Source: Oscheius sp. JU75 (taxonomy: Eukaryota > Nematoda > Chromadorea > Rhabditida > Rhabditidae). From it: a stretch of DNA of 64,000 nucleotides. The stretch covers positions 2,170,001 to 2,234,000 of the forward strand of contig JASJZC010000004.1 of NCBI GenBank assembly GCA_037178855.1, written 5' to 3'. Under the pieces are notes generated by a model that worked only from the letters and a program-made list of their open reading frames with translations, ran no database searches and was not told the origin of the DNA. The position numbers were made by a program, and so were the translations under genes. Shown one piece after another: positions 11,301 to 22,999 of the stretch; the stretch's first letter is position 1; every line of letters begins with the position of its first letter.

Positions 11301-12801
11301 TATAGCCGGGAACCTCCTCTTCCCCAGTGATTCGACTTTTGTCCTAGTCCATTGAGAGCGTCGGTGTTTGAACGAGAGTTGCTTGTGCGCGAGTGCATTC
11401 AATAAGGCGAGCAGAAACCTAATTGCCGACTAGTGAATATGAACGCAATTACGGAGCCTTTTCGCGGAAGCAGCAACACACTCTTTTCTCCTTTGACCAT
11501 AGGGACAATTAGCCTGTTGTCGTCTCGGGACCCGTTTCTTGTTGCACTTTCTCCCATCGCCCAGTCGCGATTTCGCCAATTATTCACGGTTGCACGTGTA
11601 CTGTTCCCTCATCAAGAGGCAGCTGTCATTTAACACCTCTGAAATCCTAGCATGAGTCTAATTAGTTCTAGTTCCCACTGTCCCGTGTTCTTGACGTCCC
11701 TCTCGTCTGAAAAGTCTTGGCCAGTGTGTATCATGATATCAGTTACAGCCACATTACAGCACTGCGGGTCAGCAACAGGCGTCAGGCAGAGAGAGAGAGA
11801 GTCTCTTTCTCTTGGCTCCAGTCCATATCAGTCTCTTGTTGCATCCTCTATGCCGCTTTTTTGATTCGGCGCGTGGTGTCTGCACGCCCTCTCGGTCTGT
11901 TTGCCCAATCTCATTTCCATTCTTTCCCACGGACCTCCCCCAAGAGAGTGTACACACGGATCCTTCGACCTTTTTCCTTTGACTTTGATGTTCTCTCCGA
12001 CCACTTTACACTCTGCTCATTTATTTTCTCAAAACAGAGTCACTGATTGGCTTCCGTGACCGCTGTCACATCTAATTATCGTAGTCCTCGAGGGACCAGC
12101 CCAAATTGTTCTTTCCCAATTAAACGCGAAGCTCTCTCGGCTTCCTGCCAGCCAGTCAAGGTCATCGCCACTTTTGGCGCGATCACTGAGAGACCGTTCA
12201 AAATTCCTTTCGACCTTGTGTCGACCTTCAACTACGCCATTGAACTCTCTCGATTCTAGAAGGAACTGTTCTTTATCAGCTGTGTGCTCTCCGCGAAAAG
12301 ACACTTTTTCGTCATTGTTATCTGTTTGTTCTGGGAGTGCCGACGAACTTTTTCCTCCCTGAATTTGACGCCTCCTCGTCTTAATCTTTCACAGATCTCT
12401 TCCGCAATGAGCGGAACAGCGACGGCGGGAGTGTCTCTTCTCGTCTTTTTTTCTCGAGTGTAAAGACGAGAGCGGGAGATCTATTTCCTCTGTGCCGAGA
12501 GAAAACACACGTGTCGACCAACTGCTGTCCGGTCAGCTGGGTTCCATGTTCTTTCCCCCTCTCACTCCCTCTCTCCCGCCACGTCGTCGCCCACTGCTGC
12601 ACTCGCAGCCTTGTCAAATATTTGGCTCTGTACACAGACACACACAACGACGCCTTCCGTTATTTCTATCCCACCAGCCGGCTGGCCGGACCATTACGTG
12701 TCCGTCCCTTTTCCTTTTGGAAATCTCTCTTTTGGCTCCATCTTGCCCACATTACAGCACCTTATCAGAGTCCTTATCTGTCTGTGTCCAACTGATCAAT
12801 C

Positions 12802-12851
<50 letters not shown>

Positions 12852-15800
12852 TCTGCTCTCTCGGTCCCCATTCGATCTATGGTTCGAGCCTTTTTTATAA
12901 TCTTGTTACTAGTCTCTTTCCGTAGCAAAACAAACTCCAGTTGACTCACTATTTACTATTAGGAAGGAAAAGTCCGCTCCTTAGGATAAGAGCCGTCACT
13001 TCCTGGCAATTGACTTTTTCTGCCGTCCACATGACACCATTTGTGTCCTTGATGGCCCGTCTCATTAAGATCTCTATCAATTCTGTTCTTTTTCAGAAAC
13101 AAGCTCTCAAAGCAGCGGGTCGTGGCCGTAAGATGAAGGATCCTGGGTCAATTTTGACCGAAGGCATCTCCCCGGCCGGAATCAAGCGTACAGCCAGCAA
13201 AACGCCTAGTCCTCTACCAAACAAACAAGCTCGTCTCGACGATACCTACAGGTCAGTATAGACGACCTTCACAACGCGACAGCCCCAATTTCACTTTCAA
13301 ACCGCGCGCCAAATAATCCAGGAAACTAATGCGGCAAATCAATTCGGTCATCCTCTTTAGAGATCGAAAAACAAGTGTTGTGGACACATCTGTATGCACA
13401 CAGCCGACAGAGATTAAACAGAAACGTGTGTTTCTCAAAGGAATCTTTACACTTTTTCCGTCTGCTTCAGTTCCCAAGAAAGACCCTATGATGGTCGTAA
13501 ATTGTCCGCCTTTTTTCGGTCGCACAGATTAGGCGAAGAAGACAACTGTCCCGATCAAAAATTACAAACAATTGCAGAAATGGCATCATCGGGATTGCCA
13601 AGTCGGACAGTGCGAACTCTACGCCGTTGCCGATTGTGGCCACTCCTCCAACCAGAACACCGCTCTCGGTCGAGTCGAAGGGACACACGACCTCGTCGGA
13701 ATGTGAGTTTTGTGCTCTTTCCCTGAAATTTGAGATAACGAGAACCTGCTAATGTAATAGAGAGATAAGGGCTTGATGTTGCCAACGCTCTATCACCTGT
13801 CTGTTTATGAACGGGGATCAGTCAATGGGTGGCTCTAATCCGGATGTGATTATCACGTAAGCCGCTTCCGGACACGGCTTCCTCCTTTGAACGCTAGTTT
13901 CTGGTATTTCCACTGTGATTGTTATCAGCCTGGTCAGAGAGACAACCTTTAGTCTAATCCGTCTGTGGTCTTGACATTCTCTGAGGATCATGCTCCATGT
14001 CAAAACAATGAGAAAGAGTTCCCTGCCAGCCACTAATCCCATGTAAATCCAGCTCAAATATCGATGAAAAAGCACTTTGCTAAGAGGCTCCGTGAGCTGT
14101 GTGACAAATGTACGCAATATTCAAAGAAGGCCTTCTTAATTGGAAGGGGGAGAAGTCTAATTTGTCGTCTTTCAGCCGCCCATCCCTCGGATCCCGGTCA
14201 TCGTGCTCCTTCAACAACTCCACTCGTTCCTCAGGGAGCCGGGCTTTTTGTCAACACAGCTGCTGGTGGCCTTTTGACAAATCCGCAGCTTTTGGCTGCG
14301 GCTGCAGCTGGAGGGACTCCGTTCATTGGAGCTGGAGGAGCTGTCTCGATCCCTTTCTTGCAAATGCTCCAACAGCAACAGGTGAGTCGTCCCCGCAAAA
14401 TGATTCATTACACAATATGACCAAGTGGCAACTGTTTGGAACAGGGAGAGAGTGTTTGTCTTCTTATCGGGAACTGTCTAACTGTTGTGTTTGCCCGCCT
14501 CTTTTATCTTATCTATTTACCCTGACCCGTCCGGCCACGTTTCTTCTTCTTCTCCGAGGGAAAGAACACTATTTGTAGTCTCGGGCTACACGCCTGACTG
14601 CCCTCATTTTGCATGCAAAACCAATCAGCTCGTGGCTCAGTGCGTTAGGAGCGGCTACTTTACGGGGCTTCTGACCGCAATTCTTTTTCCCCCAGATGAC
14701 GTTCGAGCCAAAAAGGGCCAGAGATCATCTGAATATATAACCATATCCATTTACACTTGCATATTTGGTCAATTATGGAAGAGCTGACGGGTGTTCCGAA
14801 TGAAAGACTTTCAGCAACTGCTCAATGGACAAGGTGGAACCGCGGCGAATCCAGCAGCGGCAGCCCTTCTGCAGGCTGGAGCACAGGCAGCAGCTGGAGC
14901 ACAGATCTCGGCTCTCAACGGACATCCGAATGCATTGGCTGCTAACCAAGCGATTCTTCGAGCAATGCCTGCTAGGGTGAGTTGTCCGGGTCGAAGGGGT
15001 CATCAACATGCATTGCTTATCTATCATTCAAACGGCACGCATAGTCGATGCGGCCTCTCATGAACTATATATCAGCTGTCGCTAGAGCCTGTTTGTTACG
15101 GGTTCCTTGGTCTGGGGTCTTTATTAAAATGGTTTTTTTGCAGAAACCAGGAAGATGGTGCAGTATGCATGTGCAGATAGCACAGAATGTGCAGAACAGT
15201 CGCCGAACAATGGAGGCCAAGGACATAACTAGACAGCCGGAAATCAAGAGAGACGACTCGGCGTTGGTAGCTCAGCAACATGCTCTGGCTGCTGCTACTC
15301 AAAGACAACAACAGCCTCCTCAGCCACCACACTGTCTGCCGTCGACTTCCGGAGCACCTGCACCAGGGTACGTAGAGTTCAACGGCCGTAACGGCGTGGT
15401 CAAATATTGACACAGCGCCTCGTTTTTTGCATGATGATTCCCTCAGCTGTGTGCTTGGGATGTTAGCTTCTCCCTCCGTCAGAAAAACTCATTTTTCGAT
15501 TTCAGATTAGGCATGGCTATGCAGCAGCAGTTACTCAATGGGCTCATGTCAAATCCTCAAGCCATGGCTGTAGTTCTCCAACAGCAGCAGCAACAACAAG
15601 AAGCTGCCAGAAGAGTAGCTGCGTAAGTAGAATCCAGATACAATTCTATTGAATAACTTACAGAGCTACTCCGAAGCCGCCGACCTCTGGTATTCCAGCC
15701 GGAATGACACCACAGCGACCACCGTCGGCAATGCCAGCCAGACAACCAGGTCTGCCAAATGGACTAGGTCAACTGGCCGCCTTGCCACCAGGACTGGCCT

Positions 15801-16759
15801 CTTTGGCAGCAGCGGGTCTTCCTCTTGCTCCGCCATCATCCAGTAATAATCAGTCTCTGCCCTCTTATTTATTTTTTTTCAGCCGCTGGATCGTTGACTA
15901 ATGGGACGAGTGACCAGGCCGCTGTTCTTCAACTGCTCCAACTTCAGATCCAGTTGCAACAGCAACGTGAGCAGGAGCAGAGGAGTCTCCAGCAACAACA
16001 GCAACAACAAGCCCAACAGCAGCAAGCCCAACAACAACAGCAACAGCAACAACAACAACAACAACAACAGCAACAACAACAACAGCAACAGGCACAGCTT
16101 CAGCAGCAAGGTGGTCAGCCGAGTCAGACTCCAATCAGTTCGGCCGGCATTTCTCTGCCTCCGGCTATCCAGCAACAGCTCCTGCAACAACAACAAGCGG
16201 CTTTGAGATTGACAGATCCTGCGACACAGCAACTGCTTCAACTTCAAATGCTCGGTCTTGATCCAAGAGCTCTTTTGAGCGCTGCCGCAGCAGGACAGCC
16301 GACGACAACTGCCACAAGTGGTGCCTCTCATATGGACCTGCTTCGTGCCCATATGGAAGCTCAGAGCCAGGCACAAGGACAGGATAGAGAGACCTTGATC
16401 AGACAGATGATGCAGCAGCAAGCTCAGCAACAAGGAGCACAGAGATCTGGTATCGATGCAGTTCTACTGGCAGCGGCTAACCAACAGAGAATACAGGCTA
16501 CACCTGGTAAGAGTCCCTTTTCGAATTATCTAACCATCTGATTTCAGCCTCTCAACCTCTTCCAATCAGTGTGGCAACCAGTCTAGCTCAAGCATCTAGT
16601 GCATCTCAGCAACAGCCTACCAGTCAGCTTTTCCAGCCTGGAGTATTGGGTCTCCAGCTCCCAACCTTCAAGCAGCAGATGCCCTTTACCAACCAACTCC
16701 AACAGCTCCATATGAAGGCTTCCGAAAGCAACGCGGCAGTCATGCCCAATGGCCGGTAG
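8382..16759 (+). CDS. AUTS2/fibrosin (tay-bridge)-like nuclear protein
   Basis: I can join 18 exons into one frame of about 1,080 residues, with every junction phase-consistent. The ATG at 8382 follows a TTTCAG acceptor by 9 nt. In order the product has: a basic AT-hook-like KGRPPKK; Lys/Glu-rich disorder; an IIDEFSLLAF segment (exon near 9265) resembling the DGFALxSF-type motif I recall in AUTS2 proteins; about 150 residues of very basic helical sequence (9537-10831); a Thr/Pro-rich part (13579-13703); an Ala/Gly/Gln-rich part; the KPGRWCSMHVQIAQNVQ block (near 15145), close to the GRWCAxHVxIA signature of AUTS2/FBRS proteins; and long Gln-rich exons. AUTS2-family proteins act in chromatin, for example in non-canonical PRC1 complexes. 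One intron, 10832-13096, is 2,265 nt, far longer than the usual 40 nt. The gene structure is solid; the family call rests on two recalled motifs. Confidence 0.65.
10832..13096 (+). other. 2.3-kb intron inside the AUTS2-like gene
   Basis: The donor GTGAGT follows the exon ending in RKQRE and the TTTTTCAG acceptor precedes KQALKAAG; both sides are phase 0. The intron is about 50 times the window's typical length. I see no convincing gene in it on either strand. It holds a CT repeat near 12807-12850. A regulatory role is possible but not shown. Confidence 0.7.
12807..12850 (+). repeat. (CT)n microsatellite, about 22 units
   Basis: An uninterrupted CT/GA dinucleotide run inside the long intron. 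GA/CT tracts are known binding sites for GAGA-type factors in other animals; any such role here is only a possibility. Confidence 0.9.
15991..16092 (+). repeat. CAG/CAA repeat encoding polyglutamine
   Basis: A mixed CAA/CAG tract within an exon of the AUTS2-like gene encodes a nearly pure glutamine run broken by a few alanines. The interrupted CAA/CAG pattern is typical of selected or stable polyQ rather than an expanding pure CAG tract. Confidence 0.9.
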
Positions 16760-17037
16760 TCCAGTTTCTTTTCCTCATACTGTCCGGGTCGTTACGGGTC
16801 TTTAAACTACTCTCTTCTAAATGGGTTCGGTTCCCTCCCCCTTCTTTCACCTAAACACGGCGTTTTCCTCATTCGATATCTCAGAGATTCTCCCCCCGGT
16901 TTCATTTGGCATACAGACTTGACTACCTGTTATTGTTATCTTGTTTATTTATCAATACAATCTCATTTCGAATCCCTCACTGTTGCCAGACGAGTTGTAA
17001 AGTTTTCAATATTTATAAAGTCTTTTCTTCTAGTTCT

Positions 17038-17763
17038 TCAAGCAAATCCAGCCTTTTTGACTCTGCCCAAAGTCGCCAAGAAAATGATTCCCGTCGCCAG
17101 AAGGACCAGCTGGAAATAGTTCAACTAGAGTGTAAGAAGTGGATCGACTCACAGCGACGACCAGAACTCTTCGTTGCCAGCCAGCATAATCAATAGTCAG
17201 AGGAAGACCCATTCTATGATGAGCATTCTTCGAGTTGGTGTTCAGAAGGAACCAATCATAACCCAAAACGACCACGGCAGTTGCACAGTAAAGGAATCCG
17301 AGAACATTGAAGAGCAGCTCCTGAAATGTGTTTATCTTAGTGGCCTGTCAGCTGTGAATGACGATCTGCCTCACGTGTCGGATATAATTACTCGATATAA
17401 CCGATTGACTGACCAGAGAGATCCAGGGAATCTGCTTGCTGGAACGAGAGATATCGAAATAGTGAATGACGAGACTGAAGAAGACTCCGAGCAGGAATGC
17501 AAAAGAACACATGAAGATGATCTTGTATGGCAGCCATTGGTCGCGACCGTCGAGGAAGAACACTATGATCAGAAGGAAGCATACCTGAACTCTTCTTTTG
17601 TATTCAAAACTAGAATACTCACAATCGTGGAAATCTTGAGCAGAGGTAGGACAGAAAGAAGCCAGTTTATAGGACGAGCCATCGCGATAGTTAGGCTGCC
17701 AACTGGCCCTCGGAGGAGAAGGAGTCAGCTGGCGTAAATGACACCCGAGGATAACAGCAAAAA
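17038..17763 (-). CDS. Multi-pass (about four-TM) membrane protein, 5' end unresolved
   Basis: Three exons fit together: 17414-17763, 17153-17320 and 17038-17109, with introns of 93 and 43 nt in compatible phases. The product has a tyrosine/cysteine-containing segment and then hydrophobic stretches around VCFLLIIVFFL, IIFMCSFAFLLGVFFSLVI, ELLFNVLGFLYCATAVVVL and VLVVALVLLATGIIFLATL, followed by a short basic tail (GRVKK) and stop. This layout resembles MARVEL/tetraspan proteins, but I see no diagnostic motif. The 5' edge looks like a splice acceptor, so a first exon is missing from this model. An AATAAA lies downstream near 16943. The gene is convergent with the AUTS2-like gene. A plus-strand open frame over the same bases (17174-17737) is its antisense shadow. 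Confidence 0.65.
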
Positions 17764-18199
17764 CTGAGAGGGAACAACACGAGTAGGTCCTCGTAAATCA
17801 GTTACAATTAGTCTTGTTCACGTCATCAAACTTTGTGAAGTAGTTCTTAGTTACTCTAGTCACTATAATGTGTTACCAGCTCTCTTCTGACAACGATTTA
17901 ACACTAAACAATTTGATTGGAACCGAGGTCAAAAGCTCTCTGGGCAAGTTCAGAGGCCGATCGCACTGTTCTTTCAGTCTGTTCTCATTCTCAACAAAAA
18001 CTTTGTCATTGTCTTCTTTCAACTTGTCCTATTCTCCGACTTTTCGTTTCTGAAAATTCATCCAATTCATAAAAGTGGATTGTTATCACGGACCTCCAAT
18101 TATCGATTTTTGGCCGGTCACTCTTGACAGCCGTCGTTTCTTTCCTTACCACCGTTTGTATAACTGTTTACTCAATACAAACGTGACTACCACATTTTT

Positions 18200-18703
18200 A
18201 TGGCTCAACTTGTCGGAGACAACATTCTGATTCAGCAGAACGAAATGGAAGTCAAAGGGAGTGAGGCACTGGAGAGCGAGGTATTTCCTTACTTCAATAG
18301 TCGCAGCGACTTTACCTTTTTACAATATCCTAAAATAATTTCCCCCTGATGGTGACGAGTGTCTTCCCCACGTACGCAAGCCGCAAAACTATGAGCCAAC
18401 GCCTGAACGATATTGTCCGGCACAGGCTGCACGGCTCCAGTAACGCCAACGCTGAGCGTCTGCGATATGGTGTCCCCAATGTAAGACGGTCACGCTAAAG
18501 GTGATGCGGTTTTATGATGTTCTGAACGAGGTTAACAAGCCTTTTGAAGTCATCCGGGTCTCACGATATCGCGTGCGGAATCAGTTTAAATGAGAATCGC
18601 CAAGAAACTAATCGAGAAGAATCCGATCGCTCAGATCAGAGAAGGAGGAGCCCACGATCCAGAAGAACTCTTTGATGAATGGTACAAGACTGCGAATAAA
18701 TAA
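18200..18703 (+). pseudogene. Nucleoredoxin-like relic
   Basis: Pieces of a nucleoredoxin/tryparedoxin-like protein are scattered over three frames. An N-terminal MAQLVGDNILIQ...EALESE segment starts at the ATG. A WCPQC redox-like motif is followed by LKVMRFYDVLNEVNKPFEVI, comparable to WCPPCRxFTPxLxxFY...FEVIFVSSD in the family. A C-terminal AKKLIEKNPIAQIREGGA...FDEWYKTA segment precedes the stop. The central part of the fold (DxxYF through the cis-proline) is missing, about 150 bp of unrelated sequence sits before the redox motif, and stops interrupt the frames. An A-rich run follows the stop (AATAAATAAAAAAAA), so a retro-copied origin is conceivable. Functional thioredoxin activity is unlikely. 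Confidence 0.55.
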
Positions 18704-19974
18704 AAAAAAGCATATCCTGGACAGTCTCGGTAATTGTAAAAAGTTGTGGAAAGCCACGTTCGTCTGTTCTTGTCAGCTTTGACTCTGGAATCGTTGCCCA
18801 AATTGTCAGAACTTGTCGAGATCTCTTTTGTCTTTTGGAGCCATTTGTTCTAGCTGTCCGGACTCTACTTGCTCTCTGATAAGGAAATTCCACTTTCTCT
18901 AAAGTTTTGAGTTATTTTCGAAATGTCTTTTGGTTACCTTTCTCTTGCTCTCAGCTCCACTTTTCGCAAACTCTTGTCCCACTTTTGCACTGACTTTCTT
19001 TCACCATTCTCTATCACCTCGGCTGGGATCTGTGGTAGTCCCGAGTAACACAGATCTGTGAGCCTCAATCTTTATCCTAAGGACCGGGCTTTGGTTATAT
19101 TCTCTTCGGATGACTCAAATTAGGTCTTAGAGACTGAGGTGGTGTCGAGATGGATAGGAATTTGTCGCGCCCGAGCGCGCTCTGTTTTGTATGCTCCGCC
19201 CTCGGTGAAGTGCCCACGTTAGAGTTCTCGTGTACAGAAACGGATGAAGATCCGCTCCGGCGTCAATGAGTGGTCAAAATATAACCTGAATCAAATCCTA
19301 TTCGTGGCCGTAAAGACATGTACATGCACACTGACAGCGCAGTTTCGTAGTCCTTGATGGGTATATTTACCAGCCGTGACCCGATTTCCCAGAGATTTTC
19401 CCTCTCCGAGGTATGAAGCTTCCAAAAACCGAATATTCTCAGCTTTGAGTACTTGCACTGCCCTAGTCGAACCGATGTGGTGAAAACGGACGATGCAGAC
19501 AAAAGCGCTAAAAAGGGCTTTCAAATGAAATAAAGTGCCTCTTTAGTATAGATAACCCAAGTTAAACCACTATGGATATTTGTATTTTTTTGTTTAATTT
19601 GGTAGTCTTTCTCTCGAACAGCTTCTTCCATCGCGAAAGTTCCTTTTTTTGAATCGTCTTCGATTTTCTCTCGGTCGTCTGAATGGTAGTTGTGGCGGCT
19701 TCCTGGCCGCTTCCTGGCTCTTCTTCAGCCAACTCGACTCTTCTTTGGCTGGTACGATGGTAGGCTACAGTTATCCCAGATCAGAGTTGACATGCGTCGC
19801 AAACGAGCACCTCTTGCAAATTGTAAAAATAGGATAGAAGCTTTTCTATCGGAGCAACTAGAAAAGTTTCAAAAATTTGTTGTAAAAAGTTTTGGGTAAT
19901 CAAGTTTCCGAAGCAATTCCAGCAATTTGAGGTCTACCACGAGGTTAGCTGTACCCTTTCTGTGTGCAAAAAGA
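18704..19974. other. Intergenic, no gene recognised
   Basis: About 1.3 kb. Two overlapping minus-strand open frames at 19263-19524 lack family resemblance and clean splice context, so I leave them uncalled. The 3' part may hold the promoter of the gene at 19975. Confidence 0.4.
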
Positions 19975-20661
19975 ATGTTCAGAATGCAGCTCTTCTACCC
20001 ATTGAAAATAGGACAAGCGCTCATGACTGTCTACTTTGTCATCCTGCTCATCGGCGGCCGTGACCTCTGCGCGGAAAGAGGCCATAAGCAGATCGAGGCT
20101 GAGATGAGGACGGCTCGAAACTGCACGACCAAGCAGCTCCAACTCTTGAACAATCAGACTGCCGGGGACGAGACTGAGAAGGAGATTGTCTATGCAACGT
20201 GTCTCTCGCTCAAATGGAAGGATCTGTTCGTCGGAAGTCCGGCCGAGATCCATGCCCTGCGACCATCTCTTCCCGCCCTCATCCTCATGGTTCTTGTCAT
20301 TGTACTTGAAGCCGAATTGATCTACTTCTACTGGGGTCACAGCAAGAAGGAACACTCGACCATGGGAGTCCTTGTATTTGGCCTCATACATCTGGGACTC
20401 GTCAGCACTGCCGGACTCTGTCTCCTCCAATTCCGCCATAACTGGACTGTCAATTGGCCGAATGAACTGTTGAAGAAGGCTGCAGACTACCCGGTTGACT
20501 GGATTCAGCTGGAACTCTGCCTCCTCGTCATGGCTGTTGGCTACGTGCTGGAGATGGTCTATAGCCGCGCCATGAGATGTCGCCTCGTATTCTCGACCTA
20601 CGATGAGAAGTCCTACAGAGTGGCCGAGCAGGAGCAGAAGAACGGATATGGAAGAATCTAG
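19975..20661 (+). CDS. Orphan multi-pass membrane protein
   Basis: A single-exon frame of 228 residues starts at the ATG at 19975, since the upstream extension begins at a TTG. Hydrophobic segments are an N-terminal one (IGQALMTVYFVILLIGG), a middle one (LPALILMVLVIVLEAELIYFY), a third (MGVLVFGLIHLGLVSTAGLCLL) and a fourth (LELCLLVMAVGYVLEMVY), so about four passes. The loop between the first and second is charged and carries NCT and NQT sequons plus a second cysteine. A further NWT lies between passes three and four. The C-terminal tail is polar and tyrosine-containing. An AATAAA about 14 nt past the stop supports a real 3' end. Codon use and length support coding; I do not recognise the family. 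It lacks introns, unusual in this window. Confidence 0.7.
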   Translation: MFRMQLFYPLKIGQALMTVYFVILLIGGRDLCAERGHKQIEAEMRTARNCTTKQLQLLNNQTAGDETEKEIVYATCLSLKWKDLFVGSPAEIHALRPSLPALILMVLVIVLEAELIYFYWGHSKKEHSTMGVLVFGLIHLGLVSTAGLCLLQFRHNWTVNWPNELLKKAADYPVDWIQLELCLLVMAVGYVLEMVYSRAMRCRLVFSTYDEKSYRVAEQEQKNGYGRI

Positions 20662-21037
20662 TCAGTTCCTTGTAATAAAGATGTGCAACTGATCTTGCTA
20701 TATTTCTTGAGTTTTGATATTGAAAAAAAATAAAGAGAAACCCTCATTGGGGGAGGGGGACGACGATGCACAAGGACGCGAGAGCATTTTGAAATGGATT
20801 GATTGACCCGACCGACTGTTTGACTACACTGTGTGGCGGTAATCCGGTTATTTCTTCTCTTTTGAATCAACAAACAAGCCCTTATCTACAACAGTTCATT
20901 TTGATCGAACGATATCAGTTCAGGGATCGTACTGGTTCCGTGTTTGTCGCCTCGTATCTTTTCTCTTACAGAAATTTTTTTATCGGCAGATCTCAGAGTC
21001 TCTTTATACTGTGATAAGGACACTTTTCCCCTTACAG

Positions 21038-22999
21038 ATGTCATATCCTCCTTCCCGTCAAATCGAAACTCTTTGTGGACCACTAGTCGGCAGACGACTC
21101 ATCCACGAAGGTCCCAAACAAGTAGGTCATGTCTCTCTTAACCTCAATAAACTGTTCAGGTCGATGCTTTCCAAGGAATTCCTTATGCTAAGGCACCTGT
21201 AGGAGAGCTTCGATTCAAGGTTTTTCCATAGTTAAAAATAGCTAACTTCTTTTAGAAACCAATCGCTGTGGAACCATGGACAACAGTGAGATACTGCAAG
21301 CAGTTCGGACCTCGTTCTGTCCAGAAGGAGTTTCCAGGAGAAGTCTGTCCGATTCCAATTTCGGAAGACTGTTTGAATCTCAATGTATTCACCCCAGTCT
21401 GGTCTCCGGAAGACAAAAAGGGCTTCGCGACTATCGTCTACGTCCACGGCGGAGGGTTTTGTTAATATCTGGAATCTATTCAATCAAGATTCAGATTCTT
21501 GTTCGACAGTGCCTGGAAGTATGGGGACATCAACATATGCGAGAATTTGGTTTGACTCATGTCTCCTCTAACAGGCATGTTTGTAGGTGACAAAGGATGT
21601 GGTGGTCGTCACGGTGCAGTACCGTTGCGGATACTTGGGAATGTTCTCGACTGGTGATTCTGTTTGTCCTGGAAACAATCTCCTGTGGGATCTGACTCTT
21701 GCGCTTCAATGGGTAAAGGACAACATTTCTTTCTTCAACGGCGACCCGAACAATGTGACAGTAATAGGACAGTCAGCAGGCGGTGCTTTGGCGCACTATT
21801 TGAGTCTCAGTCCCCATTCTCGAGGTCAGACTTTTAGATAAAGCTGAAGAACCGAGGGGTTTTTAGACCTCTTCCACAAAGTTGTACCCATGGCCGGTGA
21901 CACTTGCGACTTCTGGAGTTTGGCCAACAGGCTGGTCGAAGTTTGTCAAGAGAAGGCTACCGCATTGGGAGTCACTACCAATGACTCTGCCCAAATGGTC
22001 GAAGAGTTGAGAAAAGTGCCAGCGGAGAGTTTTGCTCTGGGGATACTAGATAGTGCAGACGAAACGAAGGATATCAGCATGGACAAAACAGGACTTGCTC
22101 CAACATTTGATGGAGACTTTTTCCCGAAACCGGTGGGACAGTCTATAGTTTTAGTGTAATGTTTAATTCAGATTGACGAGTTGAGAAAGGAAGCTCCTCA
22201 GAAACCGATGCTGACGGGAGTCTGTCGGTATGAAGGACTCATCTATCGTGAGCTCATTGAACTGATCAAAACTTTTTTCAGTACCTGATTGTACACAAAC
22301 ACGGAAAACCATCGAAGGAGTAGCTGCTGCCAGATTTGCGGAGAAGCACTATCCAAAGCAGTTTAGAGAACTTCGGGAAGAGTATGTCAAGAGACTGACT
22401 GAGGATGTCAGGAACGAAGAGACCCTTCAACGTGCCATTGCTCAAGTATGTCAAACAAAAATCAAAATAACGAAATTCAGGCAATGGGAGACCATATGTT
22501 CATAATCGGCTGTCAACAGAACGTCATAAGTCATCTGGAGAACGGTCATCCAGGGGTATACCTCTATGTCATGGACTATTTCGACGAAAAGATGAACGGA
22601 ATAGTCACTGCTAATTCGCCTTTCCAAGGTCTGTTTGATTTCTTCCGATAAGAAACCAGGAACTTTTAGGAGCTACGCACTGTTGTGATGTCTCTTTTCT
22701 GATACAGAAGAACATTTTCGTTCCGTTCGAGTTCGAAGGAGAGGACAAGAAGGTCTCGAATACTATCGCCACCTACTTTACAAATTTTGCCAAATTCGGG
22801 TTAGACCCTTCTCACTGTTAGAATAGAATGTTCATTCAGAAACCCGAATGGCGAGGACGAGACTTTGACCGAATGGTTGCCAGCGACAAAGGAGAATCCA
22901 GAACGCAATTTGCAGATCGACCGTCCCTTTGTTATGTCTGACTCGTATTTTTCGGGCCGACCCCGTTGGGTGGTCGAGAAGACGAAGGAGTCCGAATAA
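21038..22999 (+). CDS. Carboxylesterase, type-B (alpha/beta hydrolase)
   Basis: A multi-exon gene of roughly 530 residues hydrolysing carboxylic esters; the natural substrate is unknown. The ATG at 21038 directly abuts a CCTTACAG acceptor, suggesting trans-splicing there. Landmarks in order: GRRLIHEGPKQVDAFQGIPYA (substrate-entry region), EDCLNLNVFTP, the oxyanion-hole HGGGF (joined across a 39-nt intron starting in GG|GTTTTG), GNNLLWDLTLALQWV, the nucleophile elbow GQSAGG with the catalytic serine, and GATHCCD carrying the catalytic histidine. The product ends with KTKESE. I see no clear signal peptide, so it is probably cytosolic or lacks an N-terminal exon in this model. A degraded paralogue lies inverted at 486-1545. 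Closest relatives should be nematode intestinal-type carboxylesterases. Confidence 0.85.

Noticed and set aside
12492-12944. Plus-strand open frame across the CT repeat
   Set aside because: Low-complexity translation of the microsatellite inside the long intron; no splice or homology support.
15879-16433. Minus-strand poly-leucine frame
   Set aside because: Antisense of the CAG/CAA polyglutamine tract.
17174-17737. Plus-strand open frame of 187 codons
   Set aside because: It is antisense to the membrane-protein exons at 17153-17763, which have compatible splice sites and clear hydrophobic segments; the plus frame has no family resemblance.
19263-19524. Minus-strand small secreted protein
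   Set aside because: One frame begins with a hydrophobic stretch, but two overlapping frames compete, there is no splice support and no family motif.
19548-19575. SL1 spliced-leader RNA gene (ACCCAAGTT stretch)
   Set aside because: Only nine bases match the leader, with no donor GT in place, no Sm site and no promoter; likewise near 45388.
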